A DNA stretch of 64,000 nt from Sipunculus nudus. Lineage: Eukaryota > Annelida > Sipuncula > Golfingiida > Sipunculidae. A program made the position numbers and the translations under genes. Position 1 is the stretch's first letter. Every line of letters begins with the position of its first letter. Location: positions 73,138,643-73,202,642 of the forward strand of contig CM049307.1 in the NCBI GenBank assembly GCA_026874595.1. Reading direction: 5' to 3'. Below, in pieces: positions 23,602 through 36,723 of the stretch. The notes below the pieces were generated by a model, which saw only the letters and a program-made list of their open reading frames with translations, ran no database searches and was not told the origin of the DNA.

Positions 23602-26020
23602 TAGCTCAGCTGACTTTAAGTCATGCTGGGCTATAGCGATGGGTCTTTGTCCGTCGTCCTTCCGTCTGTCCGTCCGGCCGTTAGCAGGGCACAAATCGTA
23701 ACCGTAGGGGCTAGGGCCATGAACCCTATGCAGTCTTAGAGGTTATAAAAAGATCTCCTTGCAAACCTGAAATTAGGTCACTGCGACCTATATTCTCGAA
23801 GTTAAGGGGTGTGTTTGCATCCCCCAGAAATAACTCTTTGAGACAAAATTTTCATCCCAAACCTTCAATCTTTCACATACAGCTCACCTACCAACAGGGG
23901 AAGAACTATATTTTTTTTGAGGTCAAAAGGTCAAAGGTCAAGGTCACAGGAACCTCTTCTTTGAAAAGCCTGTGGATGCATTTTAAGCCAACCCTTTCAT
24001 CCCAATTCTTTGATCTTTCACATATAGCTCGCCTACTAAGTTGGAGAAGAATCCTATAGATTTTGAGGTCACAAGGTCAAAGGTCAGGGTCACAGGATCC
24101 ACTTCTTTGAAAAGGTTGTGGACACATTTCAAGCTAGACTTTTCATTCCAAACCTTCCAGCACTGATATCGCTTCTCTGCCAACAGGGGAAAAGACCTGT
24201 TGATTTTGAGGTTAAAGGTCAAGTTCACAGCACCCACTTCTTGCGTGGAGTCATTTTCAGGCAAACTTTTCAATCTGTACCTTCCATCTGTCATATATGG
24301 CTTACCTACCAATAAGAGAAGAAGCCCATTGATGTTGAGGTCAAAAAGTCAAAGGTCAAGGTCACAATATTTAATTGTTCTAAATGCTTGTGAGCATATT
24401 TCAAGTGTAACTGTTCAACCCAAACCTTCAGTCTTTCACATATGCCACATCTATGCATCACTCAGTTTGACTCAAACTTCATATTTATGGGTCTTTTTGC
24501 TTGAATAAATAACTTATTGATTTTAGGGTCAGCTGGTCAGCAGGTTAAAGGTTGCAGGTCAAAGTTATTCACCCATTGGTTGCCAAGTAATTACACCAGA
24601 TTTAAGTGGTTAGTAGTTACCCATCATTTAGAAAGAATCCAGTTGATATGTGGGCAAAAGGCCAAGGTCATAGGTCAGGGATGTTCACAATTACTTATTT
24701 TATAGACCATCTCTATTTTTCTTGTATATATAACCATCCCACTCCAGCTGGTACATCTCCCTGTGTGGCTGTAATTGTGAGTGACACTGGTGACATATGA
24801 CTCCCTTTTGTATCAGCCTATTAAGTGATAAGGCTGAGTGATAAGTACCTCGTTACTTCATAACAAACACACTGTTGTCGGAATGCTTCAGCCAGGCATT
24901 AAGACTATGAGAGTATAGTATTAAGGTTTAGGTACTGATTTATAAGATGATGGGAACATTTTGCAGTTTATTTTATGGAATCCTAGCAATAAACTTAGTT
25001 TCCTAGATATCTGAATAATTTTATATATATCACCACATATAAAAGCAAGTGTTTGTTCTCATAATATGTGGATGTGTACCTTGATTTAGGATGGCTTTTT
25101 GTTTTATTTCAAGACTCTTAGTCATGCTTTCTGCATTTCTTTTCTTTCAGGTTTGGCAGTTTACTTACCCTGCTGACCCCATAGAAAAGCAGAGTGATAA
25201 TAAAAAATATTTGACTTACACTTTTTACAATTGCATATCTATAAATCTGATATGAGGGCCTGGACATGCCTTTTGAATTATTTTGGGCATTCATTACTGG
25301 ATAATTTGCCCCAAGTTTGGTCTCTTATTGGAGATTGTGAGATATCAAATGTCATACTTGTCAGAAATCCATTATATCTGCCAGTTAGCCACCTTAGAAA
25401 TTCTTTCTTCAGTGCAGTTTCAGTAATTTTTCTTTAATGTTTGGTCCAATTTAGAGAATGTTTGTTGTCTGATTTCAGACTTGTCAGAAGTCCAATATGG
25501 CCACCAGGCAACCATCTTTTAATTCCTTTTGATCATATTATCTCAAGAACAGTTAAAGTGAATGCAGTTGGATGTATATTTATGTAATCTTGTAAAGGAT
25601 TGGGTCAAATATTTCTGAATAAATATTACCATCATTTATAAAAGTGCAGTACAGTTGGCTTGTATTGAATAAAGTTCATACAGAAGCACCTGTTTCTCAA
25701 TAATTCTTGCATGTATTTCCTTGATTTTTGCTATATATTTTGATCTTATATTTGCCCTTTGTGGTGTTCCTTTTGAGACTGACAGGTTTCAAGCAAGCTG
25801 TTGGAATAGTTCCTGATAGCTTAACAATCATGCATTTTCCTCAGACCATCAATTCACTGTGTTTTAACCAGACATAGGTGATATATATTTCTGTTGTCAT
25901 AGAAAATTATCAACAAATTGGCAAATTGGTTCTTCAAAATTTGACTGGAAGTTGTGAATCTCAGTCCATGTGTCACAGGTCATGCTTGGCAGCTGAGCGT
26001 CATGACCCATGGGTCACTTG
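23602..26020 (+). mobile_element. HLE-A: large non-autonomous Helitron-like element
   Basis: The 5' end is a hairpin at 23602-23633 (arms TAGCTCAGCTGACTT and AAGTCATGCTGGGCTA), followed by GTCC/TTCC-rich repeats resembling the ACGG microsatellite of molluscan 'pearl' elements. The proposed 3' end carries the arm copy CAGCTGAGC (25990-25998), a perfect TGACCC-AT-GGGTCA hairpin (26003-26016), then CTTG and TTT. The first kilobase holds about six degenerate units of roughly 120-150 bp built around AGGTCAAAGGTCAAGGTCACAGG-like words, with CTTTCACATA(T)AGCTC between them. The 1.2 kb middle part (24.7-25.95 kb) has no recognised gene. Joining the two ends as one element is inference from matching termini. 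Confidence 0.65.
23902..24690 (+). repeat. AGGTCA half-site-rich tandem core of HLE-A
   Basis: Clusters of AGGTCA in direct repeat with 0, 1 or 2 base spacing occur near 23920-23948, 24066-24092, 24210-24225, 24338-24366, 24525-24565 and 24655-24680. Several include TCAAGGTCA, the extended half-site bound by FTZ-F1/ERR-type nuclear receptors. The words are part of the transposon unit. Binding in vivo is not shown. Confidence 0.6.
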
Positions 26021-29000
26021 TTTCATTAGATATTTATCATATACTAGAGGAGAATTCACACTGAACCATTGTTACAGATTTGGTAGTTATGAAACAGAAC
26101 TTCATATATTCCAGTTTGCATCACAAGCACCCTGCTAACCTAAAGTTGTCCCAAAATGGTAATATTAGCAGGTTTTAGCTTTGTATACATTGATGGATGT
26201 ATATTTGTCAGTGATGTAGGTTAAAGACACAGATCATGTGATAATTATGTGATTTACTGGGACATGGAGAGTGGCTGGTCAAAGATCATTCCTAACCACA
26301 TGATCCATCTGATCATGAAACTTACCATACAGCTGAGGGGATTAGTACAGGTTTATGTACTCCAGTCCTGAAAGGCTGCCAGTGGGTTTCATGATAACAC
26401 AAACAGCACAAAATATGCCCTACTTCAGCACTGTACCAGCAGTTCCCAGGGCTGTATGGTTAACAGCTGCAGATACTGGCAGCCCTTCATGTTGAATCAG
26501 GCTGTTTTGCTCCTTCCCCCTTTTGCAGGACTTAACTTCATTATGTGCATAGTCCACATTGAAGATTTACACAGTTCTTGGTGCAGGGCTCAGTATAGCT
26601 ACTTTCAATATATCTTGCCTACAGAAAATTCTGGCCATTGTGATATAAGATGATATCAGAAATGCAGTTATTCTGTATCAGAAACATGATAATGTAATTG
26701 CAAACTATCACAAAATGATATTAGTTCAGTCATGTTAATTTTATAAACATAATGCCAAGTCCATGAGCTGGTGCAGATTTTGTCCCATATTCAGTCAATA
26801 CGTACTTTATGAGGATTATTCTGTATCAGCATATTGTTCTATATGCTCCTGGTATAATGTACACAGGCAGGAAGCAGGAGTAGTTAATTTCATTGAACAG
26901 TAAGTATAAGATTCAGTCATGGGATAATTTGGTTAAAACCCACAATTGTGTAGCAGCCAGGGTTTTATGATGGTACCATGGTTAATAATAATAGTAATGT
27001 AATAATAATTGACAGCATTGAGCATTTGACACGTGTATCATTCATGAATGTTTAAAAAAAAAATCCCCATGGTGACAGTGACAGTCAGTGATGTTTTGCT
27101 GATTTAACTGGATGAATGGGAATTTTTTTGCTGGATTGTGTATTTCCTGTTTGTGAAAATGACATGCATGCCAAAATTGACATTGTGCACTCCAAATGTT
27201 ATTGTCTAACGAACTGTGGCAATTAATCACATTTATTTGAAAAGATAGAAACACAGAAAGCCAGATTAAAGCCAAGCCTCATCCCCTAAATAATAATGCC
27301 AGAGCCAATAACACAATTTACATGTCAGGCCTGGCTGATTATAAAAAGTTCCTGGGGAGACAGTTTCCTTTATTTCAGACAGCAGAATTTAACTTATCTG
27401 AACCCAGCGTGTTCCTGTACAGGTGATATTAAATTAGACATTGCATGCATTTCACTGGGTCAAAGTCAGCTATGTTTATAGATCTAGGACATGTATTCAT
27501 GGGGCACTTGTATAATATCAAGGTCAGGGTCAGTCGGACACCTCTGCAGTGTAAAGGAAATATTAAGATAAACTGCCAAAATAATTTCCTTGAAAAGATC
27601 ACTTTCTTGCCCCATTCCTTGTTACTTCCAACTATAAGAACAATTATCTCATATCGAGAAAAATTCCTAGGGAGTGGGGCAAGAAAATTCTCTTTTTATT
27701 GAAGTTGTTATGGTATATTACCTCATGATAAGATAATATATCTTGTCTTAAGATAATCAATATATATTTTTTTTACTTTGAGTATGCTGCCTGTAAATCA
27801 TGGAAAACTATCCAGAGGATTTTTTTTGTCAACATAACAAATTTTATTCGGATAATTAATATTTTTTTTCAAAAAAATTTTATGGCAGTGATATATCATT
27901 AGATACTGTGATTTGTTGTATATCTTTAAGGGTTTCAAAATTCATGATATTCATGAAGTGGAAATTATCACGAAATATTAACAATCTTGAACAAGACACC
28001 CTTCCATTACAAGTGAACAGGTATGCCATAACTTTAGTGGTATCCTATGTATGTTATCTATGCCTAAAGTGTCCAGAGTCAAATAAAAAAAAATTGATAT
28101 AATATACAAAACAGTTTTAATGTTGCTTGTAAATTAAAGATGTAGATATGGTGAATTTTACTAGATCATCATTATGTCTAAAAAATGAATACAAATATCC
28201 ACTTTGATGAACCCATTTGCTCATTGTTTAAGATTGTTTATATTTTGCACATATTAATTAAATCATTTAAAAAAATATATATACACTTATGTGTACATTT
28301 AAGTACCGTGTGTAGGTTACTGTGTTGTGAGATCACACAGATTGAACCCTCACAAAACAGTGAAAAAGAAAATCAAGAAAATTTATCCAAAGAATATGAA
28401 GTTAACCTCAGTATATAACAGTACATGGGACAAAGCAGTTCAGATTGAAATCAGCTAATGAAACTATATATCTTTCAGAACATTTTCCAGTATTCTGGTG
28501 TCAGTATTGTTATTGATTACTTCCTGGATTAGTAAATGAACTGAGTCATTAATAGAATCAATCTAACATGTCGGACCATGTGCTGAGTATATTTTATGAC
28601 TACAGCTGAAATGAAGTTGGTGTTTTCGAAACACTGCAAGCCAGAAACTTTCAACTTGATGTTAATTGTTTTGAAGCCAGTTTGATGTCTTACTATGGAG
28701 TGGTGTGTGTATTTCAGTTTAACCTTAACCACTGGTAATGAAACCAATTGAAACTGTTTGTTCAGCTGTGCAAATGTTTACTTGAACATGCCTGTGTATG
28801 TAGCCAATCATGTAGGGCAAACCATGTGGACCATTGCCAACTATTGTAATTAGTGATACATTACTCATTTATGTTGCTTAGTGCTAGCTCAGGTTTCACC
28901 ACAGCATGTACACACTTTTTTTCAGCAAAAGCTTCCATTTTTATGTGATAGATATTTGCATTAGGCATCTCCTGCAAATGCTGTAGATTTATTGATGACT

Positions 29001-29404
29001 GCAAATGTGATTGGTGTGTGATGTCCAGGTAGATTTATTGCTCTTTTGAAATTCCTGCAGCTTTTTCTCAGTGATGTATTTTTTTTGTATTCGTACCACA
29101 TTGTTCCAGATAACAGGCAAATAGTGATGATCTGCATAATACATTACTACAGCTGAAATCTAAAATAAAAGATTGCATTTGGATAGAAATACTTTGTTAA
29201 CATCACATATACAAACGATGCATACACCCATCACGATTGTTTCTATGTGTGTGTGTGTGTGTGCGGTTTTGTTGCTTTATCTAATGGCTAAAAAGTGTAC
29301 GAATAGTAAGATGTAAGGATAATTGTTATGCATAAACTGTAAGCAGACAGTTACAAACCAAGTGTATGAGGGTAATTACTTTTTATAGTCTTTTAAAATG
29401 ATTA
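26021..29404. other. Non-coding stretch with one inverted repeat
   Basis: AT-rich, no gene recognised. A 16-base inverted repeat with one mismatch is at 27603-27618 and 27671-27686 (TTTCTTGCCCCATTCC against GGAGTGGGGCAAGAAA), with a 52-base loop. A (TAA)-rich run sits near 26980-27010. Frames here are short and motif-free. Confidence 0.5.
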
Positions 29405-29890
29405 CAGCTGCAGATGCAGGGCATAGTTTCAACTCATGATTTGGAAACACATTTGCTACTCCATGTAAAGAAACCAAGCTGCAACTCCAGATATGGAAAC
29501 ACTGTTATTACTCAAGATGTGGAAACACAGCTGCAACTCACTGTATGATAACTCAGATGCAACTCTATATGCAGAGATACAATTGCAACTCCATATGTGT
29601 TAACACCTTCTATAATATATAGGAACATAGCTGCCATTCAAGATGAGGAAACACAGCTGCAACTCACTATATGATAACTCAGATGCAACTCTATATGCAG
29701 AGATACAATTGCAACTCCAAATGTGTTAACACCCCTGCAACCCCATCTGAACACAGCTGCTACTCCAGGTGTGGTAACACAGGTGCATTTCTATATATGG
29801 AAACATTGCTGAGCTCCAGATATGGAAACGCAGTTGCAGTTTCTGTTGGACACCGCAGCTGCAGTTTCAGCTAATAAAACAGCTGCAATG
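29405..29890. repeat. Degenerate minisatellite, about 28-36 bp units
   Basis: Irregular repeats of phrases such as ACACAGCTGCAACTCCA and AGATATGGAAACAC. A longer near-exact duplication covers TGATAACTCAGATGCAACTC and what follows, at about 29545-29600 and 29670-29725. Not coding. Confidence 0.7.
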
Positions 29891-30474
29891 TGATAGGATT
29901 AGCATAGTTGCAGTGTCATTTGAGAACAAATCTACATATCAGATAGTTACAGGCATAATTACAGGAAGATCGGGCAGCTCTCGCAGTCACAGACAAATCC
30001 CTTACAGGCCAGTCAGCTTGAGTAACAAGTGAACCATAGCTGTTGCTGCATACATTTTGAGAGTTCTGTTTTTACGACTTTTGTGTTAAAGTTACAAGCA
30101 ATTTTACCTAGTATATTTGGAGTAACATCTATTTTTGGCTCGACAGATGAATGAAACTTTGTCTTCAGTCAGTACAAATGGATTGATTTACATTTGTGTT
30201 TATGAGGTACAGTTGGTGCTACATTTGTGTTTTTGTAACAGAGTTGCTGTGATTTTGTGCTTGGTAAATCCGGGAGTTGCAGCTGTGTTTCACTAGACCC
30301 ATCAGGGTTACATCTGGCTGATTCAGATGTCTGTTGCAGTATAATTTAACTTATACACATGAGATAAAGGTGCTGTATGTTATGCTGGCATTTAATACTG
30401 CAGTCATGTTTAAGGAACACAAACTGATGGTGTCCCTATATCTGTCTGGAGCAGATAGGAAGTGAATTTGTGTT

Positions 30475-31225
30475 GAGATTTTGCAGTTGGGTCTAGCTGG
30501 TATAGATGGGGAGTTGCAGTTGGGTCTAGCTGATACAAGTACGAAATGAAGTTGTGTCTAGCTAATACAAATGGGAATTACTGCCTTGTCTGAGTGGTAC
30601 AGGATTTAAACTGCAGCTGTGTCTAGCTGGTACAGTCTGAGTCACAATTGTGTCTTTAGATGGTACAGATATGAGTTGCAGTTATGTCTAGCTGGTACAG
30701 ATATTAGTCGCAGTTGTGTCTATCTGGTACGGATTGGAGTTGCAGTTGTGTCTAGCTGGTACATATATGAGTCACAGTTGTGTCTAGCTGCTACAGATAT
30801 GAGTCGCAGTTGTGTCTAGCTGGTACAGATTGGAGTTGCAGTTGTGTCTAGCTGGTACAGATATGAGATGCAGTTGTGTCTAGCTACTACAGATATGAGT
30901 TGCAGTTGTGTCTAGCTGGTACAGATTGGAGTTTCAGTTTTGTCTAGCTAGTACATTTGGGAGTTGCAGTTTTGTCTAGCTAGTACATATTGGAGTTGCA
31001 GTTGTATCCAGCTGGTACAGCTAAGAGTTACAGTTGTGTCTAGCTTACATTGATAGGAATTGCTGCTGTGTCTAGCAGGAAAGGATATAAATAACAGCTT
31101 TGTCTAGCTGGTTACATAAAGGAGTTGCAGCTCTGTCTAGCTGGTACAGATCTGAACCGCAGCTGGGTCTAGGCAGTACAGAACGGAGTTGCAGCCATAT
31201 CCAAGTGGTACTGAAAAAAGTTGTC
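30475..31225. repeat. 32-bp minisatellite
   Basis: About 20 units of a 32-bp repeat made of GTTGCAGTTGTGTCTAGC followed by TGGTACAGATATGA. It is cleanest at 30640-31020 and decays at both sides. The frames at 30619 and 31100 are products of the repeat. Confidence 0.85.
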
Positions 31226-33969
31226 TTAAGTAGTACAGGTAAGAGTGCTATACCAAGTCAATACACCTTAAAGTTTCAACCATGTGTATTGATACATCTG
31301 GAATACTTTGTTTGCCGCTCTGATTGTAATTGTGGAAGTAGTTACATACAACTACACCACCTTGAGTCTCTCTGACAGATCCACCTGCCTTGTCTTCTTG
31401 ATAAACAGCTGTAGAATCAGTCACATGACATTACACCTGCTAAGTCACATGACTGTGCCATCTCTCTTGAGTATATAGTTATGACAGGCTGACATTGTCA
31501 CCTGTTCATGGGGAAGAGAAAACAATATCAAATGTTCACATTTTCTTTTTTGTCACTCAAAACTGTATGACATTAAGTAAAATATGTCTAAGCAGAATTC
31601 ACCTACACCCAGTGTAAACTATGGCATTACCATGTGACATGCACACTGTCTGGGGTTAAGTAATTCTGACTATTAAACATTAACTTTGTACACTTGGTTG
31701 ATTTTGGTCAGTTGTCACTTGATTATTTCTGTGCAATCTGGCCAAAATTGCCATATATTGTAAGTCTAGGTTGAATAACAACTTTTAAATTGAATTATTT
31801 TTTATCCAAGGTCATAGGTCACAGGAGCTATAGATATGAATATAATTGCACTCAAAATTATAATTGAAATGTATCATTACCCACACAGACACACATACAT
31901 GTGTACCTGAACACACAATACACACACTCAAGTAGGCAAAACACAGGTGTACAAGGAATATTAATTCTTAATAACATTATCACACAGAATATTTCTCTGA
32001 AGAACCATATGTGATTGAATTATAGTATGGGGTAATTTTAAACCAGCTCATTTTAAACTTTGAGCACTGTTGAAATTTGCTGTTCATATTCAAATTGATT
32101 TAAAATAAAATACAGCACAGGTTAGACATGGCCACATTAAACAGGTTTTTCCGACGCACAATGACATAAAGCTTATAAATACAGTGATTTATTAAGGCTA
32201 TGCCATGGACAGTGGTTCAGTTAGAACCCTATGCCATTCATATTGATAAGACTTGATGGATGGTTTGTGGGTTAGTAGCTGTCATATTATACAGAGCCAG
32301 TGGTTACATTAACCAGATGGTCATCTGTAAAGGGTATTGTGTTATTTGCAATTTTATGTTCTGTTTTATTTTTAGAATAAACTTGTGTAATATTTCACAT
32401 ATATGAATGTTCCAACCACCTCTATGAATGATATCACTGCAGCCAATGTGAATACACCCCACTTGATGTGTTAGAATACATGTTCACTATATATAGTAAG
32501 CTGGTTTATTGAAGAGTTTCTATTGTTAGCAGTATGGACATTTTTCCAAGATTGTTCACTGTTAGACTTAGCTTGCACTTTGTTTGAAGATTAATTCCTG
32601 GCATTTTGTATAAGCACAATTATTGTACATTGCGGTTTTAATTACAAGTGGCATATCAGGAAACTGATGAGCATCTCAAAAGCAATGTCATAGTTAATTA
32701 TTTTTTAAATTGCAAGGTACAGTGCTTCAGAATCTGTGTAACATTTTAATTATGGGAAAAAAATTATATGATAATTGATTTGGTTATTGTTTGGCATCAA
32801 GTTATTTTTAGTGGAGTTAACATTTTGATGTGCACACAAGTCTTAATCAGGAAAAGGTTGCAGTTTTTTAAGCTTCAAACTGTTCATTCTGCTCGGACTA
32901 GATTGGGTATCTGCTCAGATATGTCCCCTCTAGAGATCAAAATAATGCTGTGACTGACATTGGAACTTCTCTGATGTTTGCAAATACTCAGCATCATATG
33001 CAGGTGTGAAACATCTTGGAGATTGTTTTTACAGCCTAGGTTCTGGCCAGTGTAGCAATATATGACAAGCCATCTTGAAATGCAATCCATAGGCATTATA
33101 CTCTGGATTTGCAAAAATCAAAATGGTCTACCTCTGACTTCACTGGTATTGCTAAAAGTCTTGCAGCAGCAGGAATAAGCAAGGTTTAAGCAAGGGAATA
33201 AGCAGTCTAATCTTTAAGTTTCTGGATTGCCTTCTGCCAGTTTTCATATTTGGTAAGTTAAGGTAGACTAGAGACAGGGAACCAGTCTAGTTCTTAGGTG
33301 TTGCTTTAGTCCTTGTGTATTATATTGCATTGATATGTTTTGTATAATAGTTGCTTAGCTTGTGCTTACTTGTAGGAAGGAATGGTAATTTATGTGACCT
33401 AGTGTTCAGTTTATACGGGTGTACTTGATAGCAAGAAGTCTGAAAGTCTGAGGCCAAGCAAATTATTTCTATTTTGTTTATCTTTGTGAAATATTACACA
33501 TGTGATTGGACTTTCACATTGTGCATATTTTTATTCATGTTAATTGTGAAAATGATTGAAAGTAAAGTCCATTCTCCTTTTCATGTCATGACAAATTTTG
33601 TTTTTATTTCATAAGAAGGTGCCTATTGTATACCTAAATTCAAGTGTGCCCATATGTTTGCCTGGATGAACTCTGCCACCTTTCAACAAAAGGTCGTTTC
33701 TTCTCAAAACAAACATCTTCCCGTTAAGCAGAATGGGACAGCTGGGACTACTTGTCTCAAAAGTCAAACTTGAAAATCAAAATTTTTTACATTTCAAGGA
33801 AACACATTTTGTTTACATTTCACAAGAGTATGCTTTTCAAGTATTACCTAATCCGTGAAGGCCTCATCACAAAAAAAAAAACAACACCCAGCATGTTTCT
33901 GCAATTTGCCTTAAAGCAATTGAATCCACTACATTACACTCTTCACTACATTTATAATGTGTATACATA
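31226..33969. other. Non-coding stretch
   Basis: No gene, RNA or element end recognised. A short (CA)-rich patch of ACACACAT type is at 31880-31930. Short frames near 32768-33114 overlap on both strands and carry no known motif. Confidence 0.5.
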
Positions 33970-34165
33970 GAAGCCACGTTCAGGGGCAGATCCGGGATTT
34001 CGGAAAAAGGGGGGGGGGGCAAACTAGGAGGACTAATTTAAAACCTAAAAAAAGGCCCCCAGGTCCAGAAAAGGGGGTTCCAGGTCGCAAATTGTTCTCT
34101 GAAACCATAAAAGAAGTTGTTTCAGATGAAAAAAAGGGGGGGGGGGGGCCGATCCGCTTCGGCTG
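33970..34165. repeat. Short interspersed repeat with G-rich runs (possible MITE)
   Basis: Begins CAGGGGCAGATCCGGGATTTCGG, then a G run, and finishes with a second G run and CCGATCCGCTTCGG. The GGGGC(A/G)GATCC type start followed by a G run resembles a short repeat found in several marine invertebrates, and the two ends are only weakly inverted. No flanking duplication was identified. Confidence 0.4.
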
Positions 34166-34274
34166 GTGCATTGTGGGCTTCAAACCATAACCAGCAGAGT
34201 CGTTCACTATTGAGGCCGACTCTGCGCAGTGTGGTTTAAAGCTGAGCTGAGCTAAGTGTCCCATTGTCCCTCTG

Positions 34275-35003
34275 CTGCACGCCAGTGAACATGGCTCATA
34301 TCAAAACCTTATCAGTGAACAGGGCTCTATCAAAACCTTATCAGTGAACAGGCCTCTATCAAAACCTTATCAGTGAACAGGGCTCTATCAAAACCTTGTC
34401 AGTGAACACGGCTCCTATTAAAAACCTTGTCAGTGAACAGGCCTCTATCAAAACCTTGTCAGTTAACACAGTTCATATCAACACCTTGTCAGTTAACAGG
34501 GCTCATATCAAAACGATGACAGTTAAAACGGCTCATATCAAAACCTTGTTATTTAATACGGCTCATATCAAATACTTTTCAGTTAACAGGGCACATATCA
34601 AAACCTTGTCAGTTAACACGGCTCGTATCAAAACCTCAGTTAACACGGCTCATTACAAGACCTTGTCAGTTAACACGGCTCATATCAAAACCTTGTCAGC
34701 TAACACGGCTCATATCAACACCTTGTCAGTTAACAGGCCTCATATCAAAACCTTGTTATTTAATACGGCTCATATCAAATACTTTTCAGTTAACAGGGCA
34801 CATATCAAAACCTTGTCAGTTAACACGGCTCGTATCAAAACCTCAGTTAATACGACTCATTACAAGACCTTGTCAGTTAACACGGCTCATATCAAAACCT
34901 TGTCAGCTAACACGGCTCATATCAACACCTTGTCAGTTAACACGGCTCTTATCAAAACCTTGTCAGTTAAAAGGGCTCATATCAAAACCTTTAAATTTTG
35001 CAT
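34275..35003 (+). repeat. 30-bp minisatellite with an open decapeptide frame
   Basis: About 24 units of a 30-bp repeat (CCTTGTCAGTTAACACGG then CTCATATCAAAA). The period is a multiple of three, so one frame stays open from 34396 to 35010 and would read as repeats of TLSVNTAHIK. A 207-bp block (about 34544-34750) is duplicated directly after itself. There is no signal peptide or other gene structure, so a protein is unlikely. Confidence 0.85.
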
Positions 35004-36723
35004 CCAGTGAAATCTTTGAACTAGAAATGAGAACAGCTCTATAGGCTAGCTCCAAATGAGTGCCTTTCTTCAAGATATTAACGGATAATTGGTTTTATAT
35101 AGGAAAAAAAGTCATTCTTGCAACTAAAACCCCACGCCGTCACTTCTTGTGTTTTATTCATCAAGTTAGGGTCTAATACTGTGTCTGACTGAAGACTTGT
35201 AGTGAAAGCAGGTTTGCATAATTTATATTGGCAAGAGACTAGAACGTCATGTACCTAAAATCTTAGGAAAAATAGGTACACAGAATTTTAATCCTTTTTT
35301 TAGTTTTTGCTTCAGAATATAACTGTTTCACATTTGATCTAATGTACATTTATTTTTGTCATTTGTTTCTGTTCGATTTTGCATCTTATATGTTTAGACA
35401 TGATATGTATCATGTTCATAATTCAGTCATTCTGCATACCAAATTTGATTGTATCCACAAAGTCCGGGGATACTATGGTTTCATAACGGTCCCGCCGCCG
35501 CTGCCACAGAAAAACCTTATGAGCGGAATAACTAAACAAATATTTCACGGATCTTTATCAAACTTTACATTTGTATAGATATTGGTAATAGGACGAAGCT
35601 TATTTAAAATGGGGTCTTGTCCTTTATTAGGAAAGTGACCTTGACCTTTAATAGGTCAATTTTGCCGAAAATCACACAAATTCTAAAATATCTAAAAAAA
35701 GCTTGCATGGATTGGTAAAAAATAAAACAAGGTGACAAAAGATCTTGGATAACCTTGTGTTTTACCGGAAACTGGTGGCGCCACCTATTATCCTTTTCCT
35801 GTTTTCGCACCTTTTAATACCCATCATTGCCACATAACAGTACTGTGAGCATTATAAGTCAAAACTAATGGACAGATTTCTTTCATGTATCCACATGCAC
35901 AAGGATGGGTTATGGGAAGAGGTCTATTTAAATTTCGGTCATGACCTTTACCATGAGAGTGGTCTTGACCTTGAATATTTCCATATTTTGGAGAAATCAT
36001 TCACTTTTTATGATATCTCCACTTTTGATTGACATTTGGATTTCAAACTTGACTTATATACGGCCCACCACTTAAGTAAGGACCCTGTTGGTTCAAGATT
36101 CATGAGGCCAAAGGTCAAGGTCACAAGACTCGCACATTTAGAAATATTTTGGATGTATTTTAAGCCAAACTTTTCATCCCATATCTTCCATCTTGCACAT
36201 ATAGCTCATCTGCCAACAAAGGAAGATCTCTTTCAAGGTCACAAGGTCAAAGGCGATGATCACAGGAGCCATCTGTCCAAAATTAGTTTCCGGATGATAA
36301 TTCCAGCTTGGATTGATTAGTGATTTCATCCTTGACTTATATATGACCATCAATAAAGCGTGAACCTTATTAATTTATGGGTCATGGGATCAAAGGTCAA
36401 GGTCACAGGACCCACATCTTTAAAAAGATTATCGATGCATTTTAGGCAATACTTTTCATCTCAGACCTTTAATCTTGCACATAAAGCTCACTTACTTTTG
36501 AACAAGATCCCTATCAATTTTGGTGTCATAGGAGCCATCTGTCCAAAAATTCATTTCCTTATGATAACACCCGTTATGATTGATATATGGATTTCTAACT
36601 TGACTTATAAATGGCCCGCCACTAATGCAACAACCCTGTTGATTTTTGGATCATTAGGTCAAAGGTCAAGGTCAAAGGACCCACATCCTAACACAAGCTG
36701 GATGCATTTTAAACAACATTTTT

